Numbered from the stretch's first letter, positions 35,678 through 45,037 are shown. The stretch: 64,000 nt of DNA from Luteibacter sp. (GCF_009912395.1 NZ_WNDO01000005.1:160539-224538); one strand, 5' to 3'. Notes: generated from the letters alone by a model not told the origin. Numbers and translations are program-made.

Positions 35678-36700
35678 ATGGTTCCTCGTTACCGTGTTCC
35701 CTCGCGTCACCCGGCCCGTGGTGCGATCCAGCCCGTCACGATCGCCGTGCTCGCCATTGTCGCCGCTCTGGCCGTGGCCGCCTGGTTCCTGATCATCCGA
35801 CCCTATCGCGATGCCAGCACGGGCGAGACACCGGCCGCGTCGGCGGCGCGTCCGGCGAGTGCACGCGACACGCCGCTGGCCAACGTCGACGCGTTGAGCG
35901 TCGATCAGCTGCTCAATGAAGCGCGCGCGGCCATGAACGACCAGCGTCTCGTGGCGCCCGCAGGAAATAACGCTTTCGAGTTCTACATGAAGGTGCTGCA
36001 GAAGCAGCCGGGCAATCCCGTCGCGGCCGACGCGCTGCGGGAAACCTTCTCCTATGGCGCCGCCGCCACCGAGCAGACGATCAACCAGCGCGACTTCAAC
36101 GAGGCGCAGCGCGAGATCGACTTGTTGGCGAAGGCCGATCCGGAGAATTACACCCTGACCATCCTGCGCTCGAAGCTCGATGCCCAGCGCAAGACGCTTG
36201 ATCGCGAGCAGCAGCAGGCGCTCGACGCCCAGAAGGCTCAGCAGCTCGCCCAGCAGAACGCGGCGGCCGCTGCGCGGCAGCAGGCGGCCGAACAGGCGGC
36301 GGAAGCGCAGCGCCAGCAGGTGGCGGCACGCGAGCTGGCGGCGCGCACGCCGCAACAGGCGGCGCAACCCCGGACCACGGCTCCGGTGACGCAGGCGCCA
36401 GCCAGCAAGGCGCCGGAAGGCGAGACGATCACCGACGCGGTGCTGGTCAACCAGGTCAAGCCGCGTTATCCGACGGCGGCGATGCGCGCGAACCAGGAAG
36501 GCTGGGTCGACGTCGAGCTGACCGTCGGTACCGACGGCGCGGTGAGCAATGTCAACGTGACCGACTCACAGCCCCGCCATGTGTTCGACCGTTCCGCCAT
36601 CGAGGCTGTGAGCCGCTGGGAGTTCAAGCCGGCCACGCGCAATGGCGAACCGATGGTGGTAACCCTGCGCCGCCGCCTCCAGTTCAACCTGGGCCGCTGA
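35678..36700 (+). CDS. TonB-domain energy transducer-like protein
   Basis: 340 aa from the ATG at 35678; an in-frame ATG at 35633 is possible. One N-terminal membrane anchor (VTIAVLAIVAALAVAAWFLI, about 20-39) is followed by a periplasmic helical region. A Gln/Ala-rich segment (about 185-255) takes the place of the usual Pro-rich spacer. The C-terminal TonB domain has VKPRYPTAAMRANQEGWVDV, VSNVNVTDSQPRHVFDRSAI and WEFKPATRNGEP. It may couple the proton-motive force to an outer-membrane receptor or act in envelope remodelling; no ExbB/D lie nearby. Confidence 0.85.
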   Translation: MVPRYRVPSRHPARGAIQPVTIAVLAIVAALAVAAWFLIIRPYRDASTGETPAASAARPASARDTPLANVDALSVDQLLNEARAAMNDQRLVAPAGNNAFEFYMKVLQKQPGNPVAADALRETFSYGAAATEQTINQRDFNEAQREIDLLAKADPENYTLTILRSKLDAQRKTLDREQQQALDAQKAQQLAQQNAAAAARQQAAEQAAEAQRQQVAARELAARTPQQAAQPRTTAPVTQAPASKAPEGETITDAVLVNQVKPRYPTAAMRANQEGWVDVELTVGTDGAVSNVNVTDSQPRHVFDRSAIEAVSRWEFKPATRNGEPMVVTLRRRLQFNLGR

Positions 36701-36707
36701 CGGGCTT

Positions 36708-36757
36708 CCTGTAGGAGCGCGCTTGCGCGCGATCGCGCGCAAGCGCGCTCCTACAGG
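36708..36757. repeat. Perfect 50-bp REP palindrome
   Basis: CCTGTAGGAGCGCGCTTGCG and its exact reverse complement meet at a central GATC. It separates the convergent TonB-domain and serine-hydrolase genes and is almost in contact with the latter's stop codon at 36759. Confidence 0.95.
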
Positions 36758-36758
36758 G

Positions 36759-38087
36759 TCACGGTTTCTTTTTCTTCTTGGTCGCGGCTTTTTTCGTCGG
36801 CGCGGCCTTGGCCTTGGTCTTCGCCTTGGCCTTCGGTGCCGGCGCGGCGGCGTGCACCGGGCCTTCCACGCCCGCCCAGTCCACGTGCGGCAGGCCGATC
36901 AGGCTGTCAAAGACCATCGGCATCAGGCCGGCGGGCATCGGGCCTGCGCCATTCCACATGCTCACGACGCCGGCGTGGTACTTCGGGAAGAAGCCGATCA
37001 TCGTGCGATACCCCGAGACGGCGCCTGCGTGATAGACCAGGTCCTCGTTGCCGTAGCGGAACACGCGCCAGCCCAGGGCGTAGTGCGCATCGCTGACGCG
37101 GGAGCGACGCCAGGGCAGCGAGCGTTCCTCGCCCGGCGTGGAGACTTCCGGAGCATGCAGTACTTCAAGCACCTGCGCGGGCAGCACGTCCGGACGACCG
37201 CCCATCTGCGCGATGAGCCACTGCTCCATGTCACGCAGGCTCGCGTTCACGCCCGCCGCCGGGGCGACGCGGTAGTAGGCGTCGTTGGGCTCGTAGGGAA
37301 TCCAGTTGTGCGGGCCGCCGCGGTGCGGACGTGCCCAGCTCTTGCTCGATTCCAGCGCGTCGCGGCCGTAGCTGGCGGTGGTCATGCCCAGCGGCGTGAA
37401 GATGCGGCGCTCCACCTGGCGGAAGAAGTAATCGCCAGTCTGCGCGTAGACCACGTCGCCGATCATGCTGAAGGCGACGTTCTGGTAGCCGTAGCAAGCG
37501 CCGACCTTGCAGGAGAGGTTCACCTCGTCGAGCTTGCGCACCAGTTCCTCATAGGGCGCATCGGCCTCGAGCATCGCGTCGTAGGTGTTGCGCGGCAGGC
37601 CCAGGCGCTGGCCGAGGATGTCGCGCACGGTGGCCTGCTGCGCGGCCTGCATGTCCTTGAGCTTGAAGTAGGGGAGCACGTCGACGAGCTTCGTGTCCCA
37701 GCTGAGGAAGCCGTCGCGGACCAGTACGGCGGTGAGGCCCGTGGCGAAGGCCTTCGACAGCGAGGCGAGGCGGAACACGGTCTCCGGCGTGGCGGGTTCT
37801 TTCGTCTTCGCGTTGGCGAAGCCGATGGCGCGTTCGTACACCACCTTGTCGTCGACGATGATCGCCGTCACCAGGGCCGGCGCGGCGTCGCGCGACTCGG
37901 CTTCGTCGAGCCAGCGCTTGTAGTTCTCGATGGTCTCTTTCACCCGCTCCGGCGGAAGCTTCACGTACTGCGGGTCGTTGTGGACAACGGGCGGCGTGGC
38001 GGGCGGGGGCGGTGCGGCGAAGGCAAGGGGCGCGGCCAGGGCACAAGCCAGCGCGCAGGCGAGCAGGGAAACGGAACGAAACGACAT
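36759..38087 (-). CDS. Serine hydrolase (beta-lactamase/class C fold) with basic C-terminal tail
   Basis: 442 aa from the ATG at 38087. A signal peptide (MSFRSVSLLACALACALAAP, cleavage near AFAA) directs it to the periplasm. The SxxK motif is S109-L-S-K112 and the Tyr-x-Asn motif is Y201-Q-N203 in YGYQN. A late HAG (YHAGAVSGYR) stands at the third active-site motif. This is the class C beta-lactamase/penicillin-binding-like esterase family. The last 30 residues are Lys/Ala/Pro-rich (APAPKAKAKTKAKAAPTKKA) and resemble the H1-like tail encoded 1.4 kb away. The substrate may be a peptide, a peptidoglycan fragment or an ester. Confidence 0.88.
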   Translation of the reverse strand: MSFRSVSLLACALACALAAPLAFAAPPPPATPPVVHNDPQYVKLPPERVKETIENYKRWLDEAESRDAAPALVTAIIVDDKVVYERAIGFANAKTKEPATPETVFRLASLSKAFATGLTAVLVRDGFLSWDTKLVDVLPYFKLKDMQAAQQATVRDILGQRLGLPRNTYDAMLEADAPYEELVRKLDEVNLSCKVGACYGYQNVAFSMIGDVVYAQTGDYFFRQVERRIFTPLGMTTASYGRDALESSKSWARPHRGGPHNWIPYEPNDAYYRVAPAAGVNASLRDMEQWLIAQMGGRPDVLPAQVLEVLHAPEVSTPGEERSLPWRRSRVSDAHYALGWRVFRYGNEDLVYHAGAVSGYRTMIGFFPKYHAGVVSMWNGAGPMPAGLMPMVFDSLIGLPHVDWAGVEGPVHAAAPAPKAKAKTKAKAAPTKKAATKKKKKP

Positions 38088-38243
38088 GCTTATCTCGCAA
38101 AAGCCCGGCGTGGAATCACGCCATCGATACTTGGATGCTTCGATTGTCTGCCAGTTCCGGCCTCGCGACAACGCAAATCGCGTTGATCACCCTGAATGAA
38201 TGGCCCCTGGCACCGTGCTAGGCTTTGCGCGCCTCCACCGGAT

Positions 38244-39536
38244 ATGCCGGCCCACCTCGTGAACGCTCGTCGACACGCCGCCCTGGGCGATGGGATTACC
38301 CTCGCGCTTTCGGTCATCGCCTTCTTCTGCGTGATGACGTCCTACTACGTGATACGCCCCGTGCGCGACCAGCTCATCGGTGCCGCCGGATCGTCGTCGC
38401 TGCCCGTGTTCTACGCGATCCTGTTCGTGGTGATGCTGGTGCTGACCCCGATCTTCGGTTGGTTGGTCTCGCGTTTTCCGCGGCGCTGGGTGCTCGGTGG
38501 CAGTTACCTGTTCTTCGTGGCCTGCCTGATCGCCTTCATGCCCGCGTTTTCGGCACAGGATCGTATCGGCGCGGTGAACCTGGGGCGGGTGTTTTTCGTC
38601 TGGGTCAGCGTGTTCAACCTGTTCGTCGTGTCGCTGTTCTGGAGCGTCATGGCCGACGTGTACCGCAGCATGCAGGCCCGCCTGGTCTTTCCCTTCATCG
38701 CTTTCGGCGGCATGGCAGGCGCGCTCGTCGGACCGTTCCTGACCTCGATGCTCGTCGCCAGGATCGGCGTGCCTCCGTTGCTGCTGGTGTCCTCGGGGGC
38801 GCTGCTGCTGGCCCTGGGACTGCTGCTGGCGATCCCTGCGAACGCCGCGAGCAACGATCGCAGCGCGGGCGCTCCCATCGGCGGCTCGATCCTCGACGGG
38901 GTCAAGGCCGTGTTCGCGCGGCCGTTCCTGCGCAACATGACTTTCCTGATGCTGCTCAGTGACGGTGTGGCCACGGTGGCTTATGCGCTGATGGCCGACT
39001 ACACGAAGACGCATTATCTCGACACCGCCGCTCGTACCGCGTTCTACGCGCGGCTGGATCTTGCGATCAACCTGTTCGGCGCCGTGCTCCAGTTGACCAT
39101 CACGCCCATGCTGCTGCGTGGCCTCGGCGCCGTCTGGGCGATGGTGCTGCCGTCGGTGGTGAACTTCCTGCTGCTGGTCGCGCTGGCGATCAACGGGCCG
39201 GTCGACATCGCGATGTTGGGGTGGGCGGTGTCCCTGGTGACGATCGTGCAGATCGGTACGCGCGGCATGACCTACGGGATGACCAAGCCGGCCAGCGATG
39301 CCCTGTACACCCGCATCCCGCGCGACGACCGCTACAAGGGCAAGAACTTCGTCGAGACCACGGTATGGCGCCTGGGCGACCTGCTGGTCACCTCGGGTCT
39401 CAACGCCTTGCGCGGCATGGGCGCCACCGTGGCAACGCTGGGCCTGATCTGTGCGGGCCTGGCCGGCGTGGCGGCCTTCGTCGCCAAGCGCGCGGCCACC
39501 TCGCCTGACCTGCTGCCCGAGGCCGACGACAGCTAG
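38244..39536 (+). CDS. MFS-type transporter (possible nucleotide or solute carrier)
   Basis: 430 aa from the ATG at 38244; an ATG at 38196 would add 16 atypical residues. Twelve hydrophobic segments are evident. The first loop contains FFCVMTSYYVIRPVRDQL, a motif reminiscent of NTP/NDP antiporters and related MFS-like carriers, and the central loop carries RSAGAPIGGSILDGVKAV. The direction and substrate cannot be read from sequence. Convergent with the CBS gene; both stop codons fall in a tandem 14-bp duplication. Confidence 0.7.
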   Translation: MPAHLVNARRHAALGDGITLALSVIAFFCVMTSYYVIRPVRDQLIGAAGSSSLPVFYAILFVVMLVLTPIFGWLVSRFPRRWVLGGSYLFFVACLIAFMPAFSAQDRIGAVNLGRVFFVWVSVFNLFVVSLFWSVMADVYRSMQARLVFPFIAFGGMAGALVGPFLTSMLVARIGVPPLLLVSSGALLLALGLLLAIPANAASNDRSAGAPIGGSILDGVKAVFARPFLRNMTFLMLLSDGVATVAYALMADYTKTHYLDTAARTAFYARLDLAINLFGAVLQLTITPMLLRGLGAVWAMVLPSVVNFLLLVALAINGPVDIAMLGWAVSLVTIVQIGTRGMTYGMTKPASDALYTRIPRDDRYKGKNFVETTVWRLGDLLVTSGLNALRGMGATVATLGLICAGLAGVAAFVAKRAATSPDLLPEADDS

Positions 39537-39552
39537 CCGACGACAGCTAGCC
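39522..39552. repeat. 14-bp tandem duplication carrying both convergent stop codons
   Basis: GCCGACGACAGCTA occurs twice in a row. The MFS stop (TAG, 39534-39536) and the stop of the oppositely oriented CBS gene (39547-39549) each lie in one copy, so the two genes are separated by only 10 bp. Confidence 0.9.
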
Positions 39553-39975
39553 GGCGATATAGCTCTCGAGCTGGTTGATCGTTTCCTTCTGCTCCGAGAT
39601 GGTGGCCTTCACCAGGTCGCCGATGGAGATCATGCCGATCACGCGCCCGTTGTCCAGCACCGGCAGGTGGCGGAAACGGCTGTCGGTGCACAGGCGCATG
39701 CACTCGTCCACGGTGGCGTCCGGGGCGACGGTGACCACGCTGGCGGTCATGATGTCGGCGACCGGGGTGTCGCGCGACGAACGGTCCTTCAGGATGACCT
39801 TGCGGGCGTAGTCGCGCTCGGAAACGATGCCGACCAGTTCGCTGCCCTTGATCACCACGAGGGCACCTACGTTTTTCTCGGCCATCACGCGTATCGCGTC
39901 GATCACCGGTGCGTCGGGAGCTACCGAGTAGGCACCCTTTCCCTTGGCTTCAAGGAGATGCTTGACCTGCTGCAT
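39547..39975 (-). CDS. CBS-domain pair protein
   Basis: 142 aa from the ATG at 39975, preceded by GTGGAG; an upstream GTG at 39987 is less likely. Two CBS domains are present: VAPDAPVIDAIRVMAEKNVG to GIVSERDYARKVI, and DIMTASVVTVAPDATVDECM to PVLDNGRVIGMISIGDLVK. A short C-terminal helix follows. Stand-alone CBS pairs of this type bind adenine nucleotides and act as regulators. No partner is encoded next to it. Confidence 0.92.
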   Translation of the reverse strand: MQQVKHLLEAKGKGAYSVAPDAPVIDAIRVMAEKNVGALVVIKGSELVGIVSERDYARKVILKDRSSRDTPVADIMTASVVTVAPDATVDECMRLCTDSRFRHLPVLDNGRVIGMISIGDLVKATISEQKETINQLESYIAG

Positions 39976-40068
39976 GCTCGACTCCACTGGCTGTGCGCGG
40001 CGCGTCGCCGCGTTGGAGTCCAGTCTAGCGCCGTGAGCAAAACACCGAGTAAGCGACAGGTGAAGGCG

Positions 40069-40797
40069 TCAGCGCACGCGACCGCGAACCGGCGCGGGAC
40101 GCTCCAGGTAGGCGGGGCCGCCGAGCTGTCCCATCTGCTGGAGGATCCATGCGACGCGGCGCTGCACATACGCGCTGGGCGCGTCGACGCGGAAGCGCTG
40201 CGGATTCGGCAGCACGGCGGCAAGCTGCGCGGCTTGCGTCGCATTGAGCCGGTTCGGCGTGGTGTGAAAATAGACCTCGCTCGCCGCGCCGACGCCGTAG
40301 ATGCCGTCGCCCAGCTCCACGCTGTTCATGTAGACCTCGAGGATGCGCCGCTTGGGCCACAGCGCCTCGATCAGCACGGTGTACCAGGCTTCCAGACCCT
40401 TGCGCACGAAGCTGCGACCGTTCCACAGGAACAGGTTCTTGGCCACCTGCTGGCTGATGGTGCTGGCGCCGCGAAGGCGCTTGCCCTCGTCGGCCGCGTC
40501 GATGGCGTCCTGGATGGCATCGACATCGAAGCCGTGGTGGAACGGGAATTTCTGGTCCTCGCCGGCGACCATGGCGATGCCGACGTAGGGCGATACGTCG
40601 TCCCAGGCCACCCAGCGGTGCCGGAAATGAAAACTCGTATCGCCGTCCATCATGGCGGACAGACGGTCTTCCATCATCACGGCGCTGGTCCATGGCGGCA
40701 CGAAGCGGAGCACGAACACCACCAGCACGGACAGAGCCAGCCAGGCGCCGACCAGCAGCAGGGCGATACGGAACAGGCGTCGGATCGTCAGTCTCAT
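40069..40797 (-). CDS. mtgA: Monofunctional biosynthetic peptidoglycan transglycosylase
   Basis: 242 aa with one N-terminal membrane anchor (IALLLVGAWLALSVLVVFVL). The GT51 motifs are in order: MVAGEDQKFPFHHGFD (catalytic Glu in EDQKF), RLRGASTISQQVAKNLFLW, KRRILEVYMNSVELGDGIYG and AAQLAAVLPNPQRF. It polymerises glycan strands from lipid II without a transpeptidase domain. Length is normal for MtgA. Confidence 0.96.
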   Translation of the reverse strand: MRLTIRRLFRIALLLVGAWLALSVLVVFVLRFVPPWTSAVMMEDRLSAMMDGDTSFHFRHRWVAWDDVSPYVGIAMVAGEDQKFPFHHGFDVDAIQDAIDAADEGKRLRGASTISQQVAKNLFLWNGRSFVRKGLEAWYTVLIEALWPKRRILEVYMNSVELGDGIYGVGAASEVYFHTTPNRLNATQAAQLAAVLPNPQRFRVDAPSAYVQRRVAWILQQMGQLGGPAYLERPAPVRGRVR

Positions 40798-40901
40798 GGG
40801 GGCACGATGGCGGAGGATGGCGCAGTATACGGGTGCCCGCGGCCGGCCTTGTCGTGGGGGCCGGCAAGCCCCATCTTCCGTCGGATCATAAGGAGAGACC
40901 C

Positions 40902-41828
40902 GTGACCGATACGACCACCCCCATGTCCCTGACCGACGACGTGCTGCATCGGTTCATGCTCGAAAAGGCGGGCGTGCGCGGTGTGCTCGTCCGCCTGGGC
41001 GCCAGCTGGCGGGAGATCGCCTCACGCGTCGAGTATCCCCAGGCCTTGCGCGACACGTTGGGCCAGACGGTCGCCGCCAGCGCGCTGCTGACGGGCAACA
41101 TCAAGTTCGATGGCTCGCTCTCCCTGGAGTTCAAGAGCCAGGGCGCCGTGCGCCTGTTGTTCAGCGAATGCACCGACAAGGGACGCCTGCGCGGCCTGGC
41201 ACGCTTTGACGAAGGTGAAGACTCCCTCGGCGAGGCGGTGAACCTCGGCACCATGGACGACGAACTGCTCGCCATCACGGTCGGCAGCGCGGAGCGTGGT
41301 CGTTATCAGGGTATCGTCGATCTCGCGGACAGCGAAAATATCGGCCAGGCGCTGGAAACCTATTTCCTCAAGTCGGAGCAGTTGCCCACGCGCATCCTGC
41401 TGGCCGCCGATGGCGAGCGTGCGGTCGGGCTGATGTTGCAGCCGGTGCCTGGCGAGGGTGGCCATGACGCAGCCGAGGAAGATGCCGACGCCTGGAATCG
41501 CGTCGGCGCCCTGACCGCCACGCTGAAGTCGGCGGAAATGCTGGCGACGCTCCCGGAAGACCTGCTCTATCGCCTTTACCACGAAGAAACCGTGCAACTT
41601 TACGAACCCAGGCATCTGGCCTTCGGCTGCACCTGCTCGCGCACGCGGGTGGAGGGCATGCTGCAAGGCCTGGGACGTGCGGAAGTCGAGGCGACGCTGG
41701 ACGATCGCGGCGGCGAAATCGAGGTGGTCTGCGAATTCTGCGCCACGCGCTACACCTTCGACCGCGTGGACGCCGAGCAGCTCCTCAGCGACGGCGATAC
41801 GCCGCCGACGTCGCAGACGCTGCAGTAA
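40902..41828 (+). CDS. hslO: Redox-regulated chaperone Hsp33, GTG start
   Basis: 308 aa. Start is a GTG at 40902 with AAGGAGAG well spaced upstream; the longer frame from 40692 overlaps mtgA. The N-terminal substrate domain has ETYFLKSEQLPTRILLA and the C-terminal redox switch holds four zinc cysteines, C243 and C245 in GCTCSR and C277 and C280 in CEFC. On oxidation the disulfides form and the protein becomes a holdase. The C-terminus is slightly extended compared with E. coli. Convergent with the GGDEF gene across a REP pair. Confidence 0.95.
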   Translation: MTDTTTPMSLTDDVLHRFMLEKAGVRGVLVRLGASWREIASRVEYPQALRDTLGQTVAASALLTGNIKFDGSLSLEFKSQGAVRLLFSECTDKGRLRGLARFDEGEDSLGEAVNLGTMDDELLAITVGSAERGRYQGIVDLADSENIGQALETYFLKSEQLPTRILLAADGERAVGLMLQPVPGEGGHDAAEEDADAWNRVGALTATLKSAEMLATLPEDLLYRLYHEETVQLYEPRHLAFGCTCSRTRVEGMLQGLGRAEVEATLDDRGGEIEVVCEFCATRYTFDRVDAEQLLSDGDTPPTSQTLQ

Positions 41829-41832
41829 TCCC

Positions 41833-41903
41833 GATCGCGCGCAAGCGCGCTCCTACAGGCGATGTCGCTGCGCTTCGCCTGTAGGAGCGCGCTTGCGCGC
41901 GAT
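41833..41903. repeat. REP pair between convergent hslO and GGDEF genes
   Basis: Two inverse copies of the GTAGGAGCGCGCTTGCGCG core flank a 20-bp spacer that can itself pair (GGCGATGTCGCTGCGCTTCG). Confidence 0.9.
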
Positions 41904-41944
41904 AAGCCAACGCAGCGGCGACGCGACCCGTCAAACCCGTTCGG

Positions 41945-44839
41945 TCAGATATCCAACGACAACGGCGCCCCCAGCCATTTGCTGGCCGGCGCCGGTTGCG
42001 CGAACAGGAAGCCCTGGCCGAAGCGACAGCCGATACGGCGCAGCACCTTCATCTGCGTTTCCGTCTCGATACCCTCGGCGATCACATGCATGCGCAACGA
42101 GTTGGCCAGCGCCTGGATCGCGCGGACCACGGCCGTGCTGTGCGCCTCGTTATCTTCGGCGGGCAGTTCGGTGACGAACGAGCGGTCGATCTTCAGCGTC
42201 TCGATCGGGTACTGGTGCAGGTAGCTCAACGACGAGTATCCCGTGCCGAAATCGTCCAGCGCGATGCCGACACCGTGGGCGCGCAGGTTTTCCAGGATGC
42301 GCTTCACCTGTGCCGGATTCTCCAGCAGGGCGCGCTCGGTCACCTCCACGCGGATGCAACGTGCGGGCACCTTGTGCTGGGCGAGCAGGTCGAGCAGGCG
42401 CTGGTCGAGGTCGGGCGAGCGGAAGTGGCTGCCCGACACGTTGATGCTGATGAAGCCTTCGTCGCGCGTAAGCGCGCGGGTCTGCTTGGCCACCTGCTGG
42501 AAGATCTGCCAGTCGATCGCCTCGGCGCAACCGGTGTCCTCGGCCACGGCCAGGAACTCGCCCGGCGGCAACAGGCCGCGCTCCGGGTGGCGCCAACGCA
42601 GCAGGGCCTTATAGCCCACCACGCGGCTGGTCTCCAGGTCGACGATCGGCTGGTAGAACGGCACGAACTCGTTGCGCGTGAGCGCGCGGCGCAGATCGCC
42701 TTCCAGTTCCAGCAGCGATAGCGCCTCGCGGCGCAGGCGATCGTCGAACACGGCGGCGCGATGGCGCCCCTCGTCCTTCGCGCGGTACATCGCCGAGTCG
42801 GCGTCGCGCAGCAGTTCCTCGGGGCGTGTGTAATCCGGCGTGGGCAACGCGATGCCGATGGAGGCCGAGGTGAAGATCTCCTTGGCACCCAGGCGGAACG
42901 GCGTCTGCAACTGCGCGATGATGCGTTCGGCGATATGCGTCGCCGCCTGCGGATCGGTGATGCCTTCCACCAGTACGGCGAACTCGTCGCCGCCCAGGCG
43001 TGCGACCACGTCGCGGGTCTTCAGGCAGGCGCGTACGCGGCCACCGACCTGGAAGAGCAGGTCGTCGCCGACCAGATGGCCCACGGAATCGTTGATGACC
43101 TTGAAGCGGTCCAGGTCGATGAACAGCACCGCGAACAACTCACCAGGGTTTTCCCTGTAGTGGTTCAGCGCCTGCTCCAGGCGCTGGAGCAGCAGCGTGC
43201 GGTTCGGCAGGCCAGTCAGCGAGTCGTGTAGGGTTTCGTACTTGAGACGACGCTCCACGCGCTCGCGTTCGGCGATCTGCTCGCGCAGGTCGCGGTTGGC
43301 CAGGGCCAGCGCGCGCGTGCGCTCGGTGACACGGCGTTCGAGGCTGGCGTAGGCCTGCTTGAGCGATTCGGTGGTGTACTTACGTTGCAGCGCGTTGGCG
43401 ATGTGGTAGCTGACGAAGGTCAGCAGCTCCTGGTCGCGTGCGCTGTAGGTGTGCTCGGGCGAGTAGCTTTGCACGGCGAGCACGCCCATCGATTTCTCGT
43501 TCCAGATCAGCGGCACGCCCAGCCAGTGCAGCGAGCGTGCGCCGGTGGTGGAGAGCACCTGGTCGCGGTTGAGGCGGTCGATCTCGGCGCGGTCGGCGAG
43601 CAGGGCCTTGCCGTTGCGCAGCACGTACTCGGTCAGGCCTCGACCCAGCTCGCGCGGTTCGCGCGCGCCGTCGAGCTCGTCGACGGAGTAGGGGAAGGTG
43701 AGCTTGCCCTGGTCCTCGGAGAGCAGGGCGATATAGAAGTTGCGCGCGTAGAGCAGGCCACCGATGACCCGATGCACCGCCGCGTAGAAATTCTCGATGC
43801 TGTCGGAGGTATTGGCCAGCTCCGCGATGCGGAACAACGCCGCTTGCAGACGCTCGCCCCGCTGGCGCTGGAGCACCTGCTGGCGCAGCACGCGGTTGGC
43901 CTCGCGCAGCGCGGCGGTACGCGTGGTGACCCGGCGTTCCAGTTCCTCGTGCGCCTGGCGGCGTTCGAGCGCCGTCTGCACGTGCTGGGCCACGTAGGTG
44001 AGCAGTTCGCGGTCGTTGGGTGTGTAGCGGGTGTCGTCGCGATAGCTCTGCACCACCAGGGCACCCACCACTTCCTCGCCGTGCTTCATGGGCACGCCGA
44101 GCCAGTCGTCGCTAGGCGGACCGATGGAGACGCTGGGGCCGGGCAGTTCCTTTTCCAGGTCGGCGCTGGCGCCCATCAACGGGCGGCCGCTCTGCAGCAC
44201 GTGCCAGGTCAGGCTGTTCTCGATGTCTTCGATCGGGCGGATCGTTTCCGGATCCGGCGGATCGTCATCGACCGAATCGACGAAATAGGGGAAGCGCACC
44301 GTACGGCTCTGGGCGTCGTACAGCACGATGAAGAAATTCTCGGCATACATGAGACTGCCCACGATGTCGTGGAGCGCCGTCATCATGTCGCGCATGTTGT
44401 GCTCGGCCCCGGCCTGTTCGGCGATGGCGTAGAGCGCCCGCTGGAGGCGCTCGGCCAGGGCCAGGCGGGAGATGGCCTCATAGAGGTTGGCGGTCTCGGC
44501 CAGCTGCCGCAGGCGGGCCCCGGCCAAGCGCCCCAGCCAGCCGATCATGTCGGCCCAGGTGGCGCCATCGGGCTCGGGGGTGGCCAGGAACAGGGCAAGT
44601 CCGGTCTGCGGGTCGTTGCCCAGTTCAAAAAGGGACTCGCCGGCCGTCGCGGCAGGCGCCGTTTCATGCCAGGAGACCTCGACACCGGGCAGCAGGCATC
44701 GGGCGAAGGCCTCGCATTCGCTGCGCACGACCTCGGCGTCGGCGGCCCGGAGCAGGCGCTCCACGGCGTCATGCAACGGCTCGACCTCGCCGGAACCGGC
44801 CGTCTGCAAAGCGTGGCTTTGGGATGGAGCGATGGTCAT
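41945..44839 (-). CDS. GAF-GAF-GGDEF-degenerate EAL protein
   Basis: 964 aa, soluble. Two GAF-like domains (about 130-290 and 330-485) are each followed by a helical linker. The GGDEF domain (about 530-690) keeps RLGGDEF at 614-620 and is likely an active diguanylate cyclase; the usual RxxD inhibitory site reads KTRD. The EAL domain (about 715-955) keeps N800, VEVTE (832-835), DDFGTGYSS (862-870), K883, AEGIET (921-926) and Q948, but the EAL signature itself is KAL at 744-746, with an AAG codon where the metal-binding Glu is expected. This would abolish c-di-GMP hydrolysis. The GAF domains may sense small ligands or light via bilins. Confidence 0.93.
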   Translation of the reverse strand: MTIAPSQSHALQTAGSGEVEPLHDAVERLLRAADAEVVRSECEAFARCLLPGVEVSWHETAPAATAGESLFELGNDPQTGLALFLATPEPDGATWADMIGWLGRLAGARLRQLAETANLYEAISRLALAERLQRALYAIAEQAGAEHNMRDMMTALHDIVGSLMYAENFFIVLYDAQSRTVRFPYFVDSVDDDPPDPETIRPIEDIENSLTWHVLQSGRPLMGASADLEKELPGPSVSIGPPSDDWLGVPMKHGEEVVGALVVQSYRDDTRYTPNDRELLTYVAQHVQTALERRQAHEELERRVTTRTAALREANRVLRQQVLQRQRGERLQAALFRIAELANTSDSIENFYAAVHRVIGGLLYARNFYIALLSEDQGKLTFPYSVDELDGAREPRELGRGLTEYVLRNGKALLADRAEIDRLNRDQVLSTTGARSLHWLGVPLIWNEKSMGVLAVQSYSPEHTYSARDQELLTFVSYHIANALQRKYTTESLKQAYASLERRVTERTRALALANRDLREQIAERERVERRLKYETLHDSLTGLPNRTLLLQRLEQALNHYRENPGELFAVLFIDLDRFKVINDSVGHLVGDDLLFQVGGRVRACLKTRDVVARLGGDEFAVLVEGITDPQAATHIAERIIAQLQTPFRLGAKEIFTSASIGIALPTPDYTRPEELLRDADSAMYRAKDEGRHRAAVFDDRLRREALSLLELEGDLRRALTRNEFVPFYQPIVDLETSRVVGYKALLRWRHPERGLLPPGEFLAVAEDTGCAEAIDWQIFQQVAKQTRALTRDEGFISINVSGSHFRSPDLDQRLLDLLAQHKVPARCIRVEVTERALLENPAQVKRILENLRAHGVGIALDDFGTGYSSLSYLHQYPIETLKIDRSFVTELPAEDNEAHSTAVVRAIQALANSLRMHVIAEGIETETQMKVLRRIGCRFGQGFLFAQPAPASKWLGAPLSLDI

Positions 44840-45007
44840 CGCCTGACGTAGGTCCCGGGTCGTGGTCGGTTCAGTCTATATGCGTTGTGGCGGTCGCGCG
44901 ACGGGACGCCGTGGCCCGTCTCACGGCCCCTGCGCCTGGCGGCCGCGGCCCTCCTGGAACGTCATAAACGGCAGCTATCCTGATTCCTTAAGACGCCGGT
45001 TTCGGGG

Positions 45008-45037
45008 TTGTTAGTAAAAAGTAAAACCAGCTACACT
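45008..45037 (+). promoter_or_regulatory. Probable promoter of the exported hypothetical gene
   Basis: TTGTTA and TACACT are separated by 18 bp in an AT-rich island between GC-rich sequences, 72 bp before the start codon. Confidence 0.4.

Noticed and set aside
43385..44851. Plus-strand ORF of 488 codons
   Set aside because: Antisense shadow of the GAF-GGDEF-EAL gene, with no recognisable domain and no supported start site.
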